64,000 bases of DNA from Phytophthora sp. 'mugwort' (lineage: Eukaryota; Oomycota; Peronosporomycetes; Peronosporales; Peronosporaceae): contig JAUCEF010000011.1 of NCBI GenBank assembly GCA_033558025.1, forward strand, positions 434,001 to 498,000, given 5' to 3'. The number at the start of each line of letters is the position of its first letter. Positions within the stretch are counted from its first letter, which is position 1. The notes under the pieces were generated by a model. It was not told the DNA's origin. It ran no database searches and worked only from the letters and a program-made list of their open reading frames with translations. The position numbers and the translations under genes are program-made. Below are positions 20,601-31,486 of the stretch, piece by piece.

Positions 20601-21594
20601 GGAATCTGTAAAAGGGAGTCGGGTTCTGATCATGCCCGACTGTGGACGACAGAAGAGCTCGATGCGCTTGAGGCGGCTGAGACCTTGACCCTCCTGAAGG
20701 AAGAGAAGGAAGAATACGACAAGGAGCTGGAGGAACGACTGTTTCCTTTTGACGAAGTGGAATTGAAGCGACGCTTGAAAGCGACGAGGCGCAGGAGGAA
20801 CCGTCGTTAGAAGAGATAAACGAGATTCTGAACACCCCGATCGAGACATTAGCGAGGACTAAGGAGTCGTCGCCGGGAGCGCTATCTGCGCCAAAATATT
20901 GGGTAGATTGGTTCCAGTAGACGTTGGCTACGTCGGAGGAGGCGCGGCGAGCGAACCGTGACTTCAAGGACGTCACTCAGGCCGGGGCGGACCCCCCCCC
21001 CAAAGAGTGGGGGCAGTGTCGGCTACGAACCCGGATGACCGTACCGTTGGCGGTGGAACGGGTGACTTCCTTTTGAAGCTAGCAAGGGGTTGATTTGAAA
21101 GAACGTCATTACCGTCGACGAAGCGGTGGTGTTGGAGAACATTTTAGTGTCACTGAACGAAACCGTTCCTCTTGTCGATACTTAGCCGTGACTGAGTCTG
21201 AGGAACAAGCGACATAGCGAACGCTCTCGCCTCTTTTGCGAGCTGTGATACGGAAGGCCACGTATGAACTCGCACGGGGAAATGAAGTTGGGAACGACTA
21301 GGATAAGAGTGCTCCTCTCGAACTCGAAAAGTCGAATTACTAGACAAGGCGGGGCGAGCCATGGTAGTCCGACTCGCTGATCACTTCGGAGAGAATCTCG
21401 TAAACAAATTAGTTACTTTATCCGGAACCGGTACCGGAGCGAAGCAGAATTAATCAGATCGAAGAGGCGTGCCCGAGATCGAGGGGACTGGCTCCGTCTC
21501 CCATTCGGAAAGCTCGCGTGAAGGGGGTGACCTTCGACTGCACGTCTCACTTCTCGGAGCGCACTGAAGCGTTCGGCGACTATCTTACGCATGT
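20010..21594 (+). pseudogene. Degraded acidic coding relic, plus strand
   Basis: Charged, Glu/Lys-rich reading frames on the plus strand continue through frameshifts: EEGVLDTLIADAEGAVKERL near 20270, TTEELDALEAAETLTLLKEE near 20650, LEEINEILNTPIETLARTKE near 20810 and EEARRANRDFKDVTQAG near 20940. Shorter pieces continue to about 21590. The composition resembles the helical N-terminal part of a retrotransposon gag. The frames are interrupted by the (AG)n run and many stops. No catalytic motif is seen. The relic is cut at 21595 by family A copia sequence. Confidence 0.4.
20550..20595. repeat. (AG)n microsatellite
   Basis: An uninterrupted AG/GA dinucleotide run of about 46 bp inside the plus-strand relic, where one frame reads Arg-Glu repeats. 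Confidence 0.98.
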
Positions 21595-22421
21595 GCACAG
21601 AACTTGGCCATCGCACCCGAAGTGTACTCGCCGCCGTTGTCGCTCCGGAGTGTTTTCACGCGCTTGCCGGTCTGAGTTTCAGCAAACGCGACGAATTGCG
21701 CGAACTTGTCGGCCACCCCGGACTTGTTCCGCAGCAAGTACACCACACAGAAGTGCGACTTGTCGTCAATAAACGTGACGAAGTAGCGCTTGCCACCAAC
21801 CGTTGGTGTCTGCATGGGGCCGCACACATCGCTGTGAACCACCTCCAGCACTTGCTTCGCACGGTTCGGCGACGACTTCATGTAGCTCACTCGCGTTTGT
21901 TTGCCGAGTGAGCATCCGTCGCACAGCTCCCACTGCTTCAGCGACGCCATGTCGATACGAACACCGTAGCCCTTCTTGACGATGGCGTCTAGACCGCCAT
22001 GGCCGATGTGACCAAGTCGAAGGTGCCAGAGGTACGACGTGGTATCCCCTTGGCGATCCTTCGAACTTGCCGCATTGGCCTCGTCAGGCATCAGTCATGC
22101 ACAGCTTGAACAGCCCTTTGCCCTCACGAGCGCCGAGCTTCCACTTACGACCCTTCGTTTCAGCGAAGCATCCGTCGCTCTCGAAGATAACTGGCCCGAC
22201 GTCCTTGGTGAACCTACCAACCGAAAACAGGTTGCGCGACAGCTTCGGAATGTGCCACACGTTCGTGAGTATACACCCTTCTTCATGCCGCGCGGGGTCT
22301 TCATCGACATCACAATGTCGCCGGTCCCCACAGCCTGAACCACACCGTCGTCCGCGAGATGCACGTCCACCGGAGAGATCTTCTTGTAGTTCTTCATGTA
22401 CTCCTTCGAGTACGTCATGTG
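21595..22421 (-). pseudogene. Copia family A fragment: PR to integrase
   Basis: This fragment runs on the minus strand from just after the protease motif (HMTYSKEYMKNYKK), through the pre-integrase zinc region (LWHLRLGHIGH...CDGCSLGK), to the second integrase Asp (LRSDNGGEY). A missing 5 bp near 22091 shifts the frame. The left end breaks in the codons for KFCA at 21595. The right end abuts a family A LTR directly, so the first 300 or so codons are missing. Nearly identical codons occur in the tandem units at 28-37 kb. Confidence 0.9.
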
Positions 22422-22773
22422 AAAAGGCTTGGTCACTTGATGGCAAAATGCGAAGTGATTGATTTGGGTCCTTAGTTCGCAAACTTCTTGCTACTTCTAA
22501 GCCTACTGGTTTTCCTACTGTACACTCTACTGGATTCTCTACTCGATACTGCGTTACTTCAGCCAATCAGGAAGTGCCACGTAGAGCTCATCATGTACCA
22601 CAATCTTGTACCCACCCGTGGCGTAATCGTCCGTGGCGTAAACACCGTCCCATAAACACCGTGACGTAATCTTCGTCCCGTAATCGCAGAAATGGTTGCG
22701 GTGTCACTGAGCGAAGGTCATACCGGTATCTTACCGGTATACCGTAGCTGGTCGAGACGTCTTCTTGACAACA
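22422..22773 (-). repeat. Family A2 LTR (352 bp)
   Basis: Minus-strand LTR, AAAAGGCTTGG...GACAACA when read on the plus strand. It holds the A2-specific 38-bp module and the tandem ACCGGTA palindromes. Family A (minus) sequence lies to its left and family B (plus) to its right, so it is not part of a complete element. Confidence 0.9.
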
Positions 22774-23574
22774 AAACCATTCCCAAGCAACCGTGACAAG
22801 CGTCGCTACGACACATTTGAGATGCTCCACTTTGACATCTGCGGACCCATGGAGGAAACTCGCTTGACGGCAGCAAGTATCTGCTACTGATCGTGGACGA
22901 AGCCAGCGGATGCATGAAGGGTTTCTGTCAGCGTGCCAAGTCGGAGAGTGAAGACTGTATCAAGACATACATCATGAAGGTGCAGACGCAATTCGGCAAG
23001 AAGGTCAAGTTTGTGCGGCACGACAAAGCTCGTGAGTTTTCGACCAACTCGCTCAAAGATTTCTACGAAGACGAAGGCATCGAGCAGCAAACCACGGTTC
23101 CGTACGCGCACCAGACCAACGGCACGGCAGAGCGAGCCATCCGAACTATCGTCACGATCGGCCGCAGCATGTTGCATCACGCCAAGCTGGACAAGTGTTT
23201 CTGGGCTGAGGCGGCGATGACGGCCATCTATGTGAAGAACCGCCTGCCGTCACCCAAGATCGAGCACAAGACTCCGTTCTGGATCGTCTACAAGTCCAAG
23301 TCGAGTGTGAAGCACATGCGTGTTTTCGGCTGTCGGACGTACATCCTGACTCCGAAGGAGAAGCGACTCAAGTGGGATCCCAAGGCTCGCGCTGGATTGT
23401 TTCTGGGTATGAAGAAGTGTCCAAGGCGTATCGACTTTATGACATCGAGGCGGGGCAGGCGGTCATCAGTCGCGATGTCAACTTTGATGAATCGACCTTT
23501 GGACTTTCACCGCCGATTTCTGATGAAGGCGTCGACGACCTGGACTTCGACTCGCCCGAAATCGACGATGATAG
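22774..23574 (+). pseudogene. Copia family B fragment: integrase
   Basis: Plus-strand family B coding sequence from [15 protein letters not shown], through the integrase core ([24 protein letters not shown]), to the start of the linker before RT. One missing base near 22860 and another near 23400 shift the frame. Relative to the intact copies, the codon after the second Asp is Lys (HDKAREF). It starts abruptly after a family A LTR and ends where a B' LTR begins. Confidence 0.9.
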
Positions 23575-23917
23575 TGTTACAGGTGTTGAGGTCTTGAGGC
23601 GAGAATCGGGTTGAGCGGAGGGAGTTCTGCACTTGTTGGTCGGGGACCGGAGTGAAGACCACTTGAGCTAAGAAGGAAGACTCGAAAGTGATTGATTTAT
23701 CGGAGCTTACACTACCTAGTCTACCACATAGATATGCAGCCCTGCATCCAATCATTTGGTGCATCCAATCACCAACACTCCGCACTCGTCCAATCATCCT
23801 ACTCGTCTAATCATCGGTTGCGTAAACAACGTACCGTAAACATCGCAGGATCGTGTTGGACCGGTTCGGGTTAACCGGTTACTGGTACACAGTACCAAAA
23901 CCCGGCAACCGTCAATA
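23575..23917 (-). repeat. Family B' LTR (343 bp)
   Basis: A minus-strand B-type LTR whose U5 side (plus-strand GGTGTTGAGG...) belongs to the B' variant. It ends GGCAACCGTCAATA, followed directly by the PPT and 3' coding end of a family B element, so it is that element's 3' LTR. Confidence 0.85.
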
Positions 23918-23924
23918 CGCCCCC

Positions 23925-24175
23925 TCAATGCGAACACGCGTGGATTCCGAGGGACGCCGTCAGATCCATGTGGCGCGGTCCTGGCAGTGCCTTGGTCATG
24001 ATGTCCGCGAGCATGATTGAAGTCTCACAATACTCGAGCTTGACTTCGCCGCGCTTGACCTCATCACGGATGTGATGGTACTTGATGTCGATGTGTTTGG
24101 CGCGACCGTGGTTCACTGGGTTCTTCGTCATCTTGATGCACGACTGGTTGTCTTCAAGGATCTTGAGCTCGGGTC
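23925..24175 (-). pseudogene. Family B polyprotein C-terminus
   Basis: Minus-strand coding sequence for the end of RNase H ([20 protein letters not shown] ... [14 protein letters not shown]...GIHACSH). It belongs with the B' LTR on its left. It is cut at 24175 by a family A LTR, and the rest of the element is not adjacent. Confidence 0.9.
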
Positions 24176-24530
24176 AAAAGGCTTGGTCACTTGATGGCAA
24201 AATGCGAAGTGATTGATTTAGGTCCTTAGTTCGCAAACTCCTTGCTACTTCTAAGCCTACAGTTCTACCTACTGGGTACACTCTACTGGATTCTCTACTG
24301 GATACTGAGTTACTTCAGCCAATCAGGGAGTGCCACGTAGAGCCCATCTTGTACCCACAATCTTGTACCCACCCATGGCGTAATCGTCCGTGGCGTAAAA
24401 CACCGTCCCATAAACACCGTGACGTAATCTTCGTCTCGTAATCACAGGATGATTGCGGTGCCACTGAGTGAAGGTCATACCGGTATCCTACCGGTATACA
24501 GCAGCTGGTCGAGATGTCTCCTTGACAACA
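24176..24530 (-). repeat. Family A2 LTR (355 bp), 3' LTR
   Basis: A2-type LTR on the minus strand. The family A coding sequence to its right runs into it, making it the 3' LTR of that fragment. Its other side lies in family B sequence (GGGTC at the border). Confidence 0.92.
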
Positions 24531-25332
24531 CTCCCACTCGACTCGACAGCCTTCAGCGCTTCGATGCCGAGTTTGCTCCGGAGCACACTGAACTACGTCG
24601 CAGAGATTGGCTTCGTCATGATGTCCGCCAGCATGTCGGTTGTCGAAACATACTGCAGCACCAATTGACCGTCTTCCACCTTCCCGCGCACGAAATGGTA
24701 GCGAATGTCGATGTGCTTGGTGCGCTTGTGGAATTCGGGATTCTTGGCCAACGCGATGGAGCCTTGGTTGTCCTCGTAGATCTTGATTGCTTCATCGCTT
24801 GTCATCTCGCCGAGCTCGCACAGGAACACCTTGAGCCACACCGCCTCTTGTGTCGCCTCCGATAGCGCCATGTACTCAGCTTCCGTCGAAGACAGCGCCA
24901 CTGTCCGCTGCTTCTTGCTCCTCCAGCTGATGCATCCGCCATTCATCATGAACGCGTAGCCACTTGTACTTCTTCTTGACTCGATGTCTCCAGCCCAGTC
25001 GGCATCTGAGTAGCCTTGGGGTCCGTCGTCGCAGCTCGCTTGAAACTCGATGCCGTGCGTCTTCGTGCCTTGAATGTACCTGAAGACCCTCTTGAGCGCC
25101 TGCCAGTGTGTCGGACATGGGTCTGCTGCAAACTGGCTGAGAACTCCCACTGCTGCTGCGAGGTCCGGGCGTGTGCCTACCATGAGATACATGAGGCATC
25201 CCACAGCGTTCCGGTATGGCACGTTTACCATGGTCTCGTCGTGCTTGCAGCCGCCCTCGCACATGGCCTTGGTCAGCTTGAGGCCCGGATCCTGTGGCGT
25301 CTTAACAGGGTTGCTCTCCTCCATGTTGAACT
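24531..25332 (-). pseudogene. Family A RT-end and RNase H fragment
   Basis: A minus-strand fragment from NMEESNPVKTPQDPGLKLTK to the RNase H domain ([38 protein letters not shown]). A CAG-to-TAG change after KPISAT introduces a stop at 24593, so the last residues before the LTR are lost. The fragment is cut at 25332 by a plus-strand LTR and lacks everything upstream. Confidence 0.92.
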
Positions 25333-25687
25333 TGTTGTCAAGGAGACGCCTCGACCAGCTGCTGTATACCGGTAGGATACCGGTATGACCTTCACTCAGT
25401 GGCACCGCAATCATCCTGTGATTACGAGACGAAGATTACGTCACGGTGTTTATGGGACGGTGTTTACGCCACGAACGACTACGCCACGGGTGGGTACAAG
25501 ATTGTGGGTACATGATGGGCTCTACGTGGCACTCCCTGATTGGCTGAAGTAACTCAGTATCCAGTAGAGAATCCAGTAGAGTGTACCCAGTAGGTAGAAC
25601 TGTAGGCTTAGAAGTAGCAAGAAGTTTTGCGAACTAAGGACCTAAATCAATCACTTTGCATTTTGCCATCAAGTGACCAAGCCTTTT
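25333..25687 (+). repeat. Family A2 LTR (355 bp), 5' LTR
   Basis: Plus-strand LTR from TGTTGTCAAGG to CCAAGCCTTTT, followed at once by the PBS GGTTATGAGCCC. It is the 5' LTR of the truncated element at 25.3-27.95 kb. Its left border GAACT lies within a family A fragment of opposite strand. Confidence 0.93.
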
Positions 25688-25691
25688 GGTT

Positions 25692-27954
25692 ATGAGCCCA
25701 AGCCCCGCCTTCTCTGAAGACCCCGACTACGCCTTCGCCATGGCCCCACGCAGCCTTCTGCCTTCCGCATCAACAAGTTCGACGGAGCTAACTTCCACAC
25801 GTGGAAGTTCAAGATGCAGATGGTGCTCGAGGAGCGCGAACTGTGGGAACTGACAAGTGGGGAAGTGAAGCTGGAGCACTGCCAGACTGCGGCGGATCAA
25901 GCGCTCTTTCGGAAGAAGTCGCGCAAGGCGCTGGCGATGATCTGTTTCGCGATGGAGGATTCGCAGCTGCCGCTGGTTCGCTCGGCGAGTGGCGCGCATG
26001 ATGCATGGTCAAGACTGGAAGGACACTTCGAGAAGAAGAGTTTGGCCAACAAGCTCTTTCTTCGTCGACGTTTCTTCACGACGATGATGGAAGAAGGTGA
26101 TGATGTGCTGGAACACATCAACAAGCTCAAGACACTGGCGGAACAGCTCGACACGGTCGGCGCTCCGGTCAGCGAGGACGACTTGGTGATCACGCTTCTT
26201 GGAAGCCTGAGCGAGTCATACCAGTTCCTCATTACGGCGTTGGAGTCAAGGGCCGACTCGCTGTCGTGGGAACTCGTAACGTCTCGGCTCCTGCACGAGG
26301 GCATGAAGCGCAAGGAACAAGGTGGCGGCGTCGACGGAGCCGCGCACGGTCGAGCGTTCATGATGAAGGACAACAAGCGCAAGGGCAGACCGGTGAAGAA
26401 GACCGGGGCGTGCCACAATTGCGGCAAGTTTGGACATTGGATCGCGGAATGTCCATCGCGGATCCAGAACGACGCGGAGCGATATCGGTCGCAGCGTGCG
26501 AATGTCGCGCAGGATGAAGATTCTAGCGACTTCCTCTTCTCGGTTGGTGGTAACACGGGTGCCTCCAAGTCGAATGGAGTGTGGCTGGTCGACTCGGGTG
26601 CGACGCAGCACATGACGTACTCGAAGGAGTACATGAAGAACTACAAGAAGATCTCTCCGGTGGACGTGCATCTCGCGGACGACGGTGTGGTTCAGGCTGT
26701 GGGGACCGGCGACATTGTGATGTCGATGAAGACCCCGCGCGGCATGAAGAGGGGTGTACTCACGAACGTGTGGCACATTCCGAAGCTGTCACGCAACCTG
26801 TTTTCGGTTGGTAGGTTCACCAAGGACGTCGGGCCAGTCATCTTCGAGAGCGACGGATGCTTCGCTGAAACGAAGGGTCGTAAGTGGAAGCTCGGCGCTC
26901 GTGAGGGCAAAGGACTGTTCAAGCTGTGCATGACTCCGATGATGCCTGACGAGGCCAATGCGGCAAGTTCGAAGGATCGCCAAGGGGACACCACGTCGTA
27001 CCTCTGGCACCTTCGACTTGGTCACATCGGCCATGGCGGTCTAGACGCCATCGTCAAGAAGGGCTACGGTGTTCGTATCGACATGGCGTCGCTGAAGCAG
27101 TGGGAGCTGTGCGACGGATGCTCACTCGGCAAACAAACGCGAGTGAGCTACATGAAGTCGTCGCCGAACCGTGCGAAGCAAGTGCTGGAAGTCGTACACA
27201 GTGATGTATGCGGTCCCATGCAGACGCCGACCTTTGGAGGCAAGCGCTATTTTGTCACGTTTATCGATGACAAGTCGCACTTCTGTGTGGTGTACCTATT
27301 GCGCAACAAGTCCGAGATAGCCGACAAGTTCGCGCAATTCGTCGCGTTAGCTGAGACCCAGACTGGCAAGCGCGTGAAAATGCTGCGGAGCGACAACGGT
27401 GGCGAGTACACGTCAAGTCAACTGGCGAAGTTCTGCAGTGATCGCGGCATCGTGCAGAAGTTCACTCCACCGTACACGCCTCAGCTCAATGGAGTCGCGG
27501 AACGAATGAATCGAACGTTGGTGGAGTGTGCGCGCTGCATGTTAGAACATGCCGGACTGTGGAAAGGGTATTGGGGCGAAGTCGTGATGACTGCCACGTT
27601 CCTACGCAAATCGGTGTCCGACGCGCGCGATCAGCCACGACAAGTCGCCGCACCAAGTCTGGACGGGCAAGAAGCCACTGCTGGCAAATATGAAGGTATT
27701 CGGTTGCCACGCGTACGTGCTTGTGCCAAAGGAAAAACGGTCCAAGTTTGACGCTCGATCGGTGCGTTGCCGTTTTCTCGGATACTCAGAACACGAGAAA
27801 GCGTATCGGTTTGAAGAACTCGAGAGTGGTCGCGTGCTGATAAGCCGCGACGCACAGTTTATGGAAGACGTTTTCGACAGTGGGAGACGCAATTACGCAC
27901 TAAAGGAAGTGCTCGTGGACGTTCAAGACGAAGAAGCTGAAGTTGCCACGGATG
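25692..27954 (+). pseudogene. Family A gag-PR-IN polyprotein, truncated and frameshifted
   Basis: The start ATG sits in the PBS. A small deletion after AFAMA shifts the frame near 25745, and the main frame resumes at about 25814 with MQMVLEERELWE. It then carries the zinc knuckle CHNCGKFGHWIAEC, protease WLVDSGATQHM, the zinc region LWHLRLGHIGHGG, and the integrase core (HSDVCGPM, RSDNGGEY, NGVAERMNRT). A second frameshift near 27610 displaces the integrase tail, which continues as KVFGCHAYVLVPKEKR. The sequence stops at 27954 in the linker before RT, where a B' LTR block begins. There is no RT, RNase H or 3' LTR. Confidence 0.93.
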
Positions 27955-28089
27955 TGATAAGGGTGTTGAGGTCTTGAAGCGAGGCTTGGGTTGAGCGGAG
28001 GGAGTTCTGCACTTGGGTGCAGGGACCGGAGTGAAGACCACTTGAGCTGAAGAAGGAAGATTCGAAAGTGATTGATTTATCGGAGCTTA
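27955..28089 (-). repeat. Partial B' LTR (U5-side block)
   Basis: 135 bp that start exactly at the U5 end of a B' LTR (TGATAAGGGTG on the plus strand) and stop at CGGAGCTTA, where a family A LTR begins. The same CGGAGCTTA junction recurs at 31132 and 34032. Confidence 0.85.
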
Positions 28090-28443
28090 AAAAGGCTTGG
28101 TCACTTGATGGCAAAATGCAAAGTGATTGATTTAGGTCCTTAGTTCGCAAACTCCTTGCTACCTCTAAGCCTACAGTTCTACCTACTGGGTACACTCTAC
28201 TGGATTCTCTACTGGATACTGAGTTACTTCAGCCAATCAGGGAGTGCCACGTAGAGCCCATCTTGTACCCACAATCTTGTACCCACCCATGGCGTAATCG
28301 TCCGTGGCGTAAACACCGTCTTATAAACACCGTGACGTAATCTTCGTCTCGTAATCACAGGATGATTGCGGTGCCACTGAGTGAAGGTCATACCGGTATC
28401 CTACCGGTATACAGCAGCTGGTCGAGATGTCTCCTTGACAACA
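28090..28443 (-). repeat. Family A2 LTR, array unit 1
   Basis: 354-bp LTR acting as 3' LTR for the coding sequence to its right, which ends inside it (last codons VVKETSRPAAVYR). The A2 module is at 28295-28332 and a TGACGTAA motif at 28333-28340. Confidence 0.93.
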
Positions 28444-30851
28444 CTCCCACTCGACTCGACAGCCTTCAGCGCTTCGATGCCGAGTTTGCTCCGGACCACA
28501 CTGAACCGCGTCGCAGAGATTGGCTTCGTCATGATGTCCGCCAGCATGTCGGTTGTCGAAACATACTGCAGCACCACTTGACCGTCTTCCACCTTCTCGC
28601 GCACGAAATGGTAGCGAATGTCGATGTGCTTGGTGCGCTTGTGGAATTCGGGATTCTTGGCCAACGCGATGGAGCCTTGGTTGTCCTCGTAGATCTTGAT
28701 TGCTTCATCGCTTGTCATCTCGCCGAGCTCGCACAGGAACACCTTGAGCCACACCGCCTCTTGTGTCGCCTCCGATAGCGCCATGTACTCAGCTTCCGTC
28801 GAAGACAGCGCCACTGTCCGCTGCTTCTTGCTCCTCCAGCTGATGCATCCGCCATTCATCATGAACGCGTAGCCACTTGTACTTCTTCTTGACTCGATGT
28901 CTCCAGCCCAGTCGGCATCTGAATAGCCTTGGGGTCCGTCGTCGCAGCTCGCTTGAAACTCGATGCCGTGCGTCTTCGTGCCTTGAATGTACCTGAAGAC
29001 CCTCTTGAGCGCCTGCCAGTGTGTCGGACATGGGTCTGCTGCAAACTGGCTGAGAACTCCCACTGCTGCTGCGAGGTCCGGACGTGTGCCTACCATGAGA
29101 TACATGAGGCATCCCACAGCGTTCCGGTATGGCACGTTTACCATGGTCTCGTCGTGCTTGCAGCCGCCCTCGCACATGGCCTTGGTCAGCTTGAGGCCCG
29201 GATCCTGTGGCGTCTTAACAGGGTTGCTCTTCTCCATGTTGAACTTCTCCAGAATGTCTTTCGCAACTTGGTTTGCCGCATCGACACCTTCCCTTCGTCA
29301 TATCTTGATCGATTTCCATGCCGAGGAAGTACTTGAGGTGGCCCAGGTCCGTCATCTCGAAACGGTCACTGAGCGCCTTCTTCGTCGACTTGAGCAGCTT
29401 GTCGTTGTTACTTGCGAGGATCAGGTCGTCGACATATAGCGCCACGAAGATCATGTCTTGGTCGTCACGCTTGAAGTAGATGCAGTGGTCGGACTCGCAC
29501 TTCTTGAACCCTAGCTTGAGCATGAGGTCGTCGATGGTCTTATTCCACATCCGCGGCGACTGCTTCAAACCGTACAATGACCGCTTGAGCTTGCATACGT
29601 ACTCCGGGTGGTCTTCGTCAACGTATCCGTCGGGCTGTTGCATGTAGATTTCCTCGTCCAGCACGCCATTCAGGAAAGCCGTCTTGACATCCATCTGATG
29701 CAGCTTGAGCCCGTACTTGGCAGCCATGCTCAACACCACCCGGATCGACGTGAACTTGGCCACTGGTGCGAATGTCTCCTCATAGTCGATGCCGTACTTC
29801 TGCGAGAACCCCTTGGCCACCAGTCCCGCCTTGAACCGCTCGATCTCTCCAGCCTGGTTCTCCTTCACACGGAACACCCATCGGTTGCCGATTGCATTGC
29901 GTCCTTTTGGCAGCGGCACGAGGTTCCACGTCTCGTTCTTGCGGAGCGACTCGACCTCCGAGTCACACGCCGCCTTCCCCTTGACTGCGTCGCTGGATTC
30001 CATCGCCAACTTGAACGTGGTCGGCATTTCTCCCACTGAATTCACGACGTATGCAGCTTCAAAGTCTTGACTTTCTTGAGCCGCGGCCGACATCTCGTCC
30101 AGAGTCAGGTGTCGACTCTGCCACTTGGCACTTGGAACTTCCACAGCTTCTTCCAGCGACTGCGTCCGCGGGTGTCGCTTGCTGCCTGGTTCAAAATCTT
30201 CGTCCCGCGCTGCTTCTTCGTCTTCTCCTTCTTTGTCGTCTCCATCCGACTGCAACGACTCTTGATCCGTCGTCTCATCACCTTGAATGACCACCACCTC
30301 CCTCTGATGGTAGTCACGTCTCCCACTGTCGAAGACGTCTTCCATAAACTGCGCGTCGCGGCTCACCAGCACGCGACCGCTCTTGATCTCTTCGAAACGA
30401 TACGCTTTCTCATGCTCCGAGTATCCCAGGAACCGACAGCGCACCGACCGAGCGTCAAACTTGGTGCGCTTCTCCTTCGGCACGTGCACGTACGCGTGGC
30501 AACCGAACACCTTGAGGTTCGCTAGCAGCGGTTTTTTGCCTGTCCAAACTTGGTGCGGCGACTTGTCGTGGTTGATGGCACGCGTCGGACACCGATTACG
30601 GAGGAACGTAGCTGTCACGACAGCTTCACCCTAATACGTCTTGGGCAATCCAGCATGTTCCAGCATGCAGCGCGCACACTTCACCAACGTCCGGTTCATG
30701 CGCTCGTCGACTCCGTTCAGCTGAGGCGTGTATGGCGGCGTGAACTTCTGCATGATACCACGGTCCGCACAGAACTTGGCCATCGCACCCGAAGTGTACT
30801 CGCCGCCATTGTCGCTCCGGAGTGTTTTCACGCGCTTGCCGGTCTGAGTTT
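28401..30851 (-). pseudogene. Family A IN-RT-RNase H, array unit 1
   Basis: On the minus strand this runs from TQTGKRVKTLRSDNGGEY, through NGVDERMNRT, the stop TAG at 30631-30633, RT (QMDVKTAFLNGVLDEE, YVDDLILAS) and RNase H, to a stop inside the LTR. A frameshift near 29270, in codons for KFAKDIL and the following residues, separates RT from RNase H. Between about 29571 and 29830 the RT codons differ strongly from units 2 and 3 (GLKLHQMD instead of NLMVHQMD, MQQPDGYVDEDHPEYVCKLK instead of [20 protein letters not shown]), while the flanks are nearly identical. Gag, protease and the first half of integrase are missing. Confidence 0.93.
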
Positions 30852-31132
30852 TGATAAAGGTGTTGAGGTCTTGAAGCGAGGCTTGGGTTGAGCGGAGGGA
30901 GTTCTGCACTTGGGTGCGGGGACCGGAGTGAAGACTACTTGAGCTGAAGAAGGAAGATTCGAAAGTGATTGATTTATCGGAGCTTACACTACCTAGTTGA
31001 TAAAAGGTATGGATCTTGATAAGTGAAGCTTGGACGGAGCGAAGGAGGTTCTGCACTTGGTGCGAAGACCGGAGTGAAGACCACTTGAGCTGAAGAAGGA
31101 AGATCGAAAAGTGATTGATTTATCGGAGCTTA
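30852..31132 (-). repeat. Two tandem B' U5-side blocks
   Basis: A complete 146-bp block (30852-30997, ending ACACTACCTAGT) is followed directly by a second that starts TGATAAAAGG and is cut after 135 bp at GGAGCTTA by the next family A LTR. Both begin at the natural U5 end of the B' LTR. Confidence 0.88.
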
Positions 31133-31486
31133 AAAAGGCTTGGTCACTTGATGGCAAAATGCAAAGTGATTGATTTAGGTCCTTAGTTCGCAAACTCCTT
31201 GCTACCTCTAAGCCTACAGTTCTACCTACTGGGTACACTCTACTGGATTCTCTACTGGATACTGAGTTACTTCAGCCAATCAGGGAGTGCCACGTAGAGC
31301 CCATCATGTACCCACAATATTGTACCCACCCATGGCGTAATCGTCCGTGGCGTAAACACCGTCTTATAAACACCGTGACGTAATCTTCGTCTCGTAATCA
31401 CAGGATGATTGCGGTGCCACTGAGTGAAGGTCATACCGGTATCCTACCGGTATACAGCAGCTGGTCGAGATGTCTCCTTGACAACA
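31133..31486 (-). repeat. Family A2 LTR, array unit 2
   Basis: 354-bp minus-strand LTR, nearly identical to the unit 1 and unit 3 copies. It is the 3' LTR of the coding sequence on its right. Confidence 0.93.
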
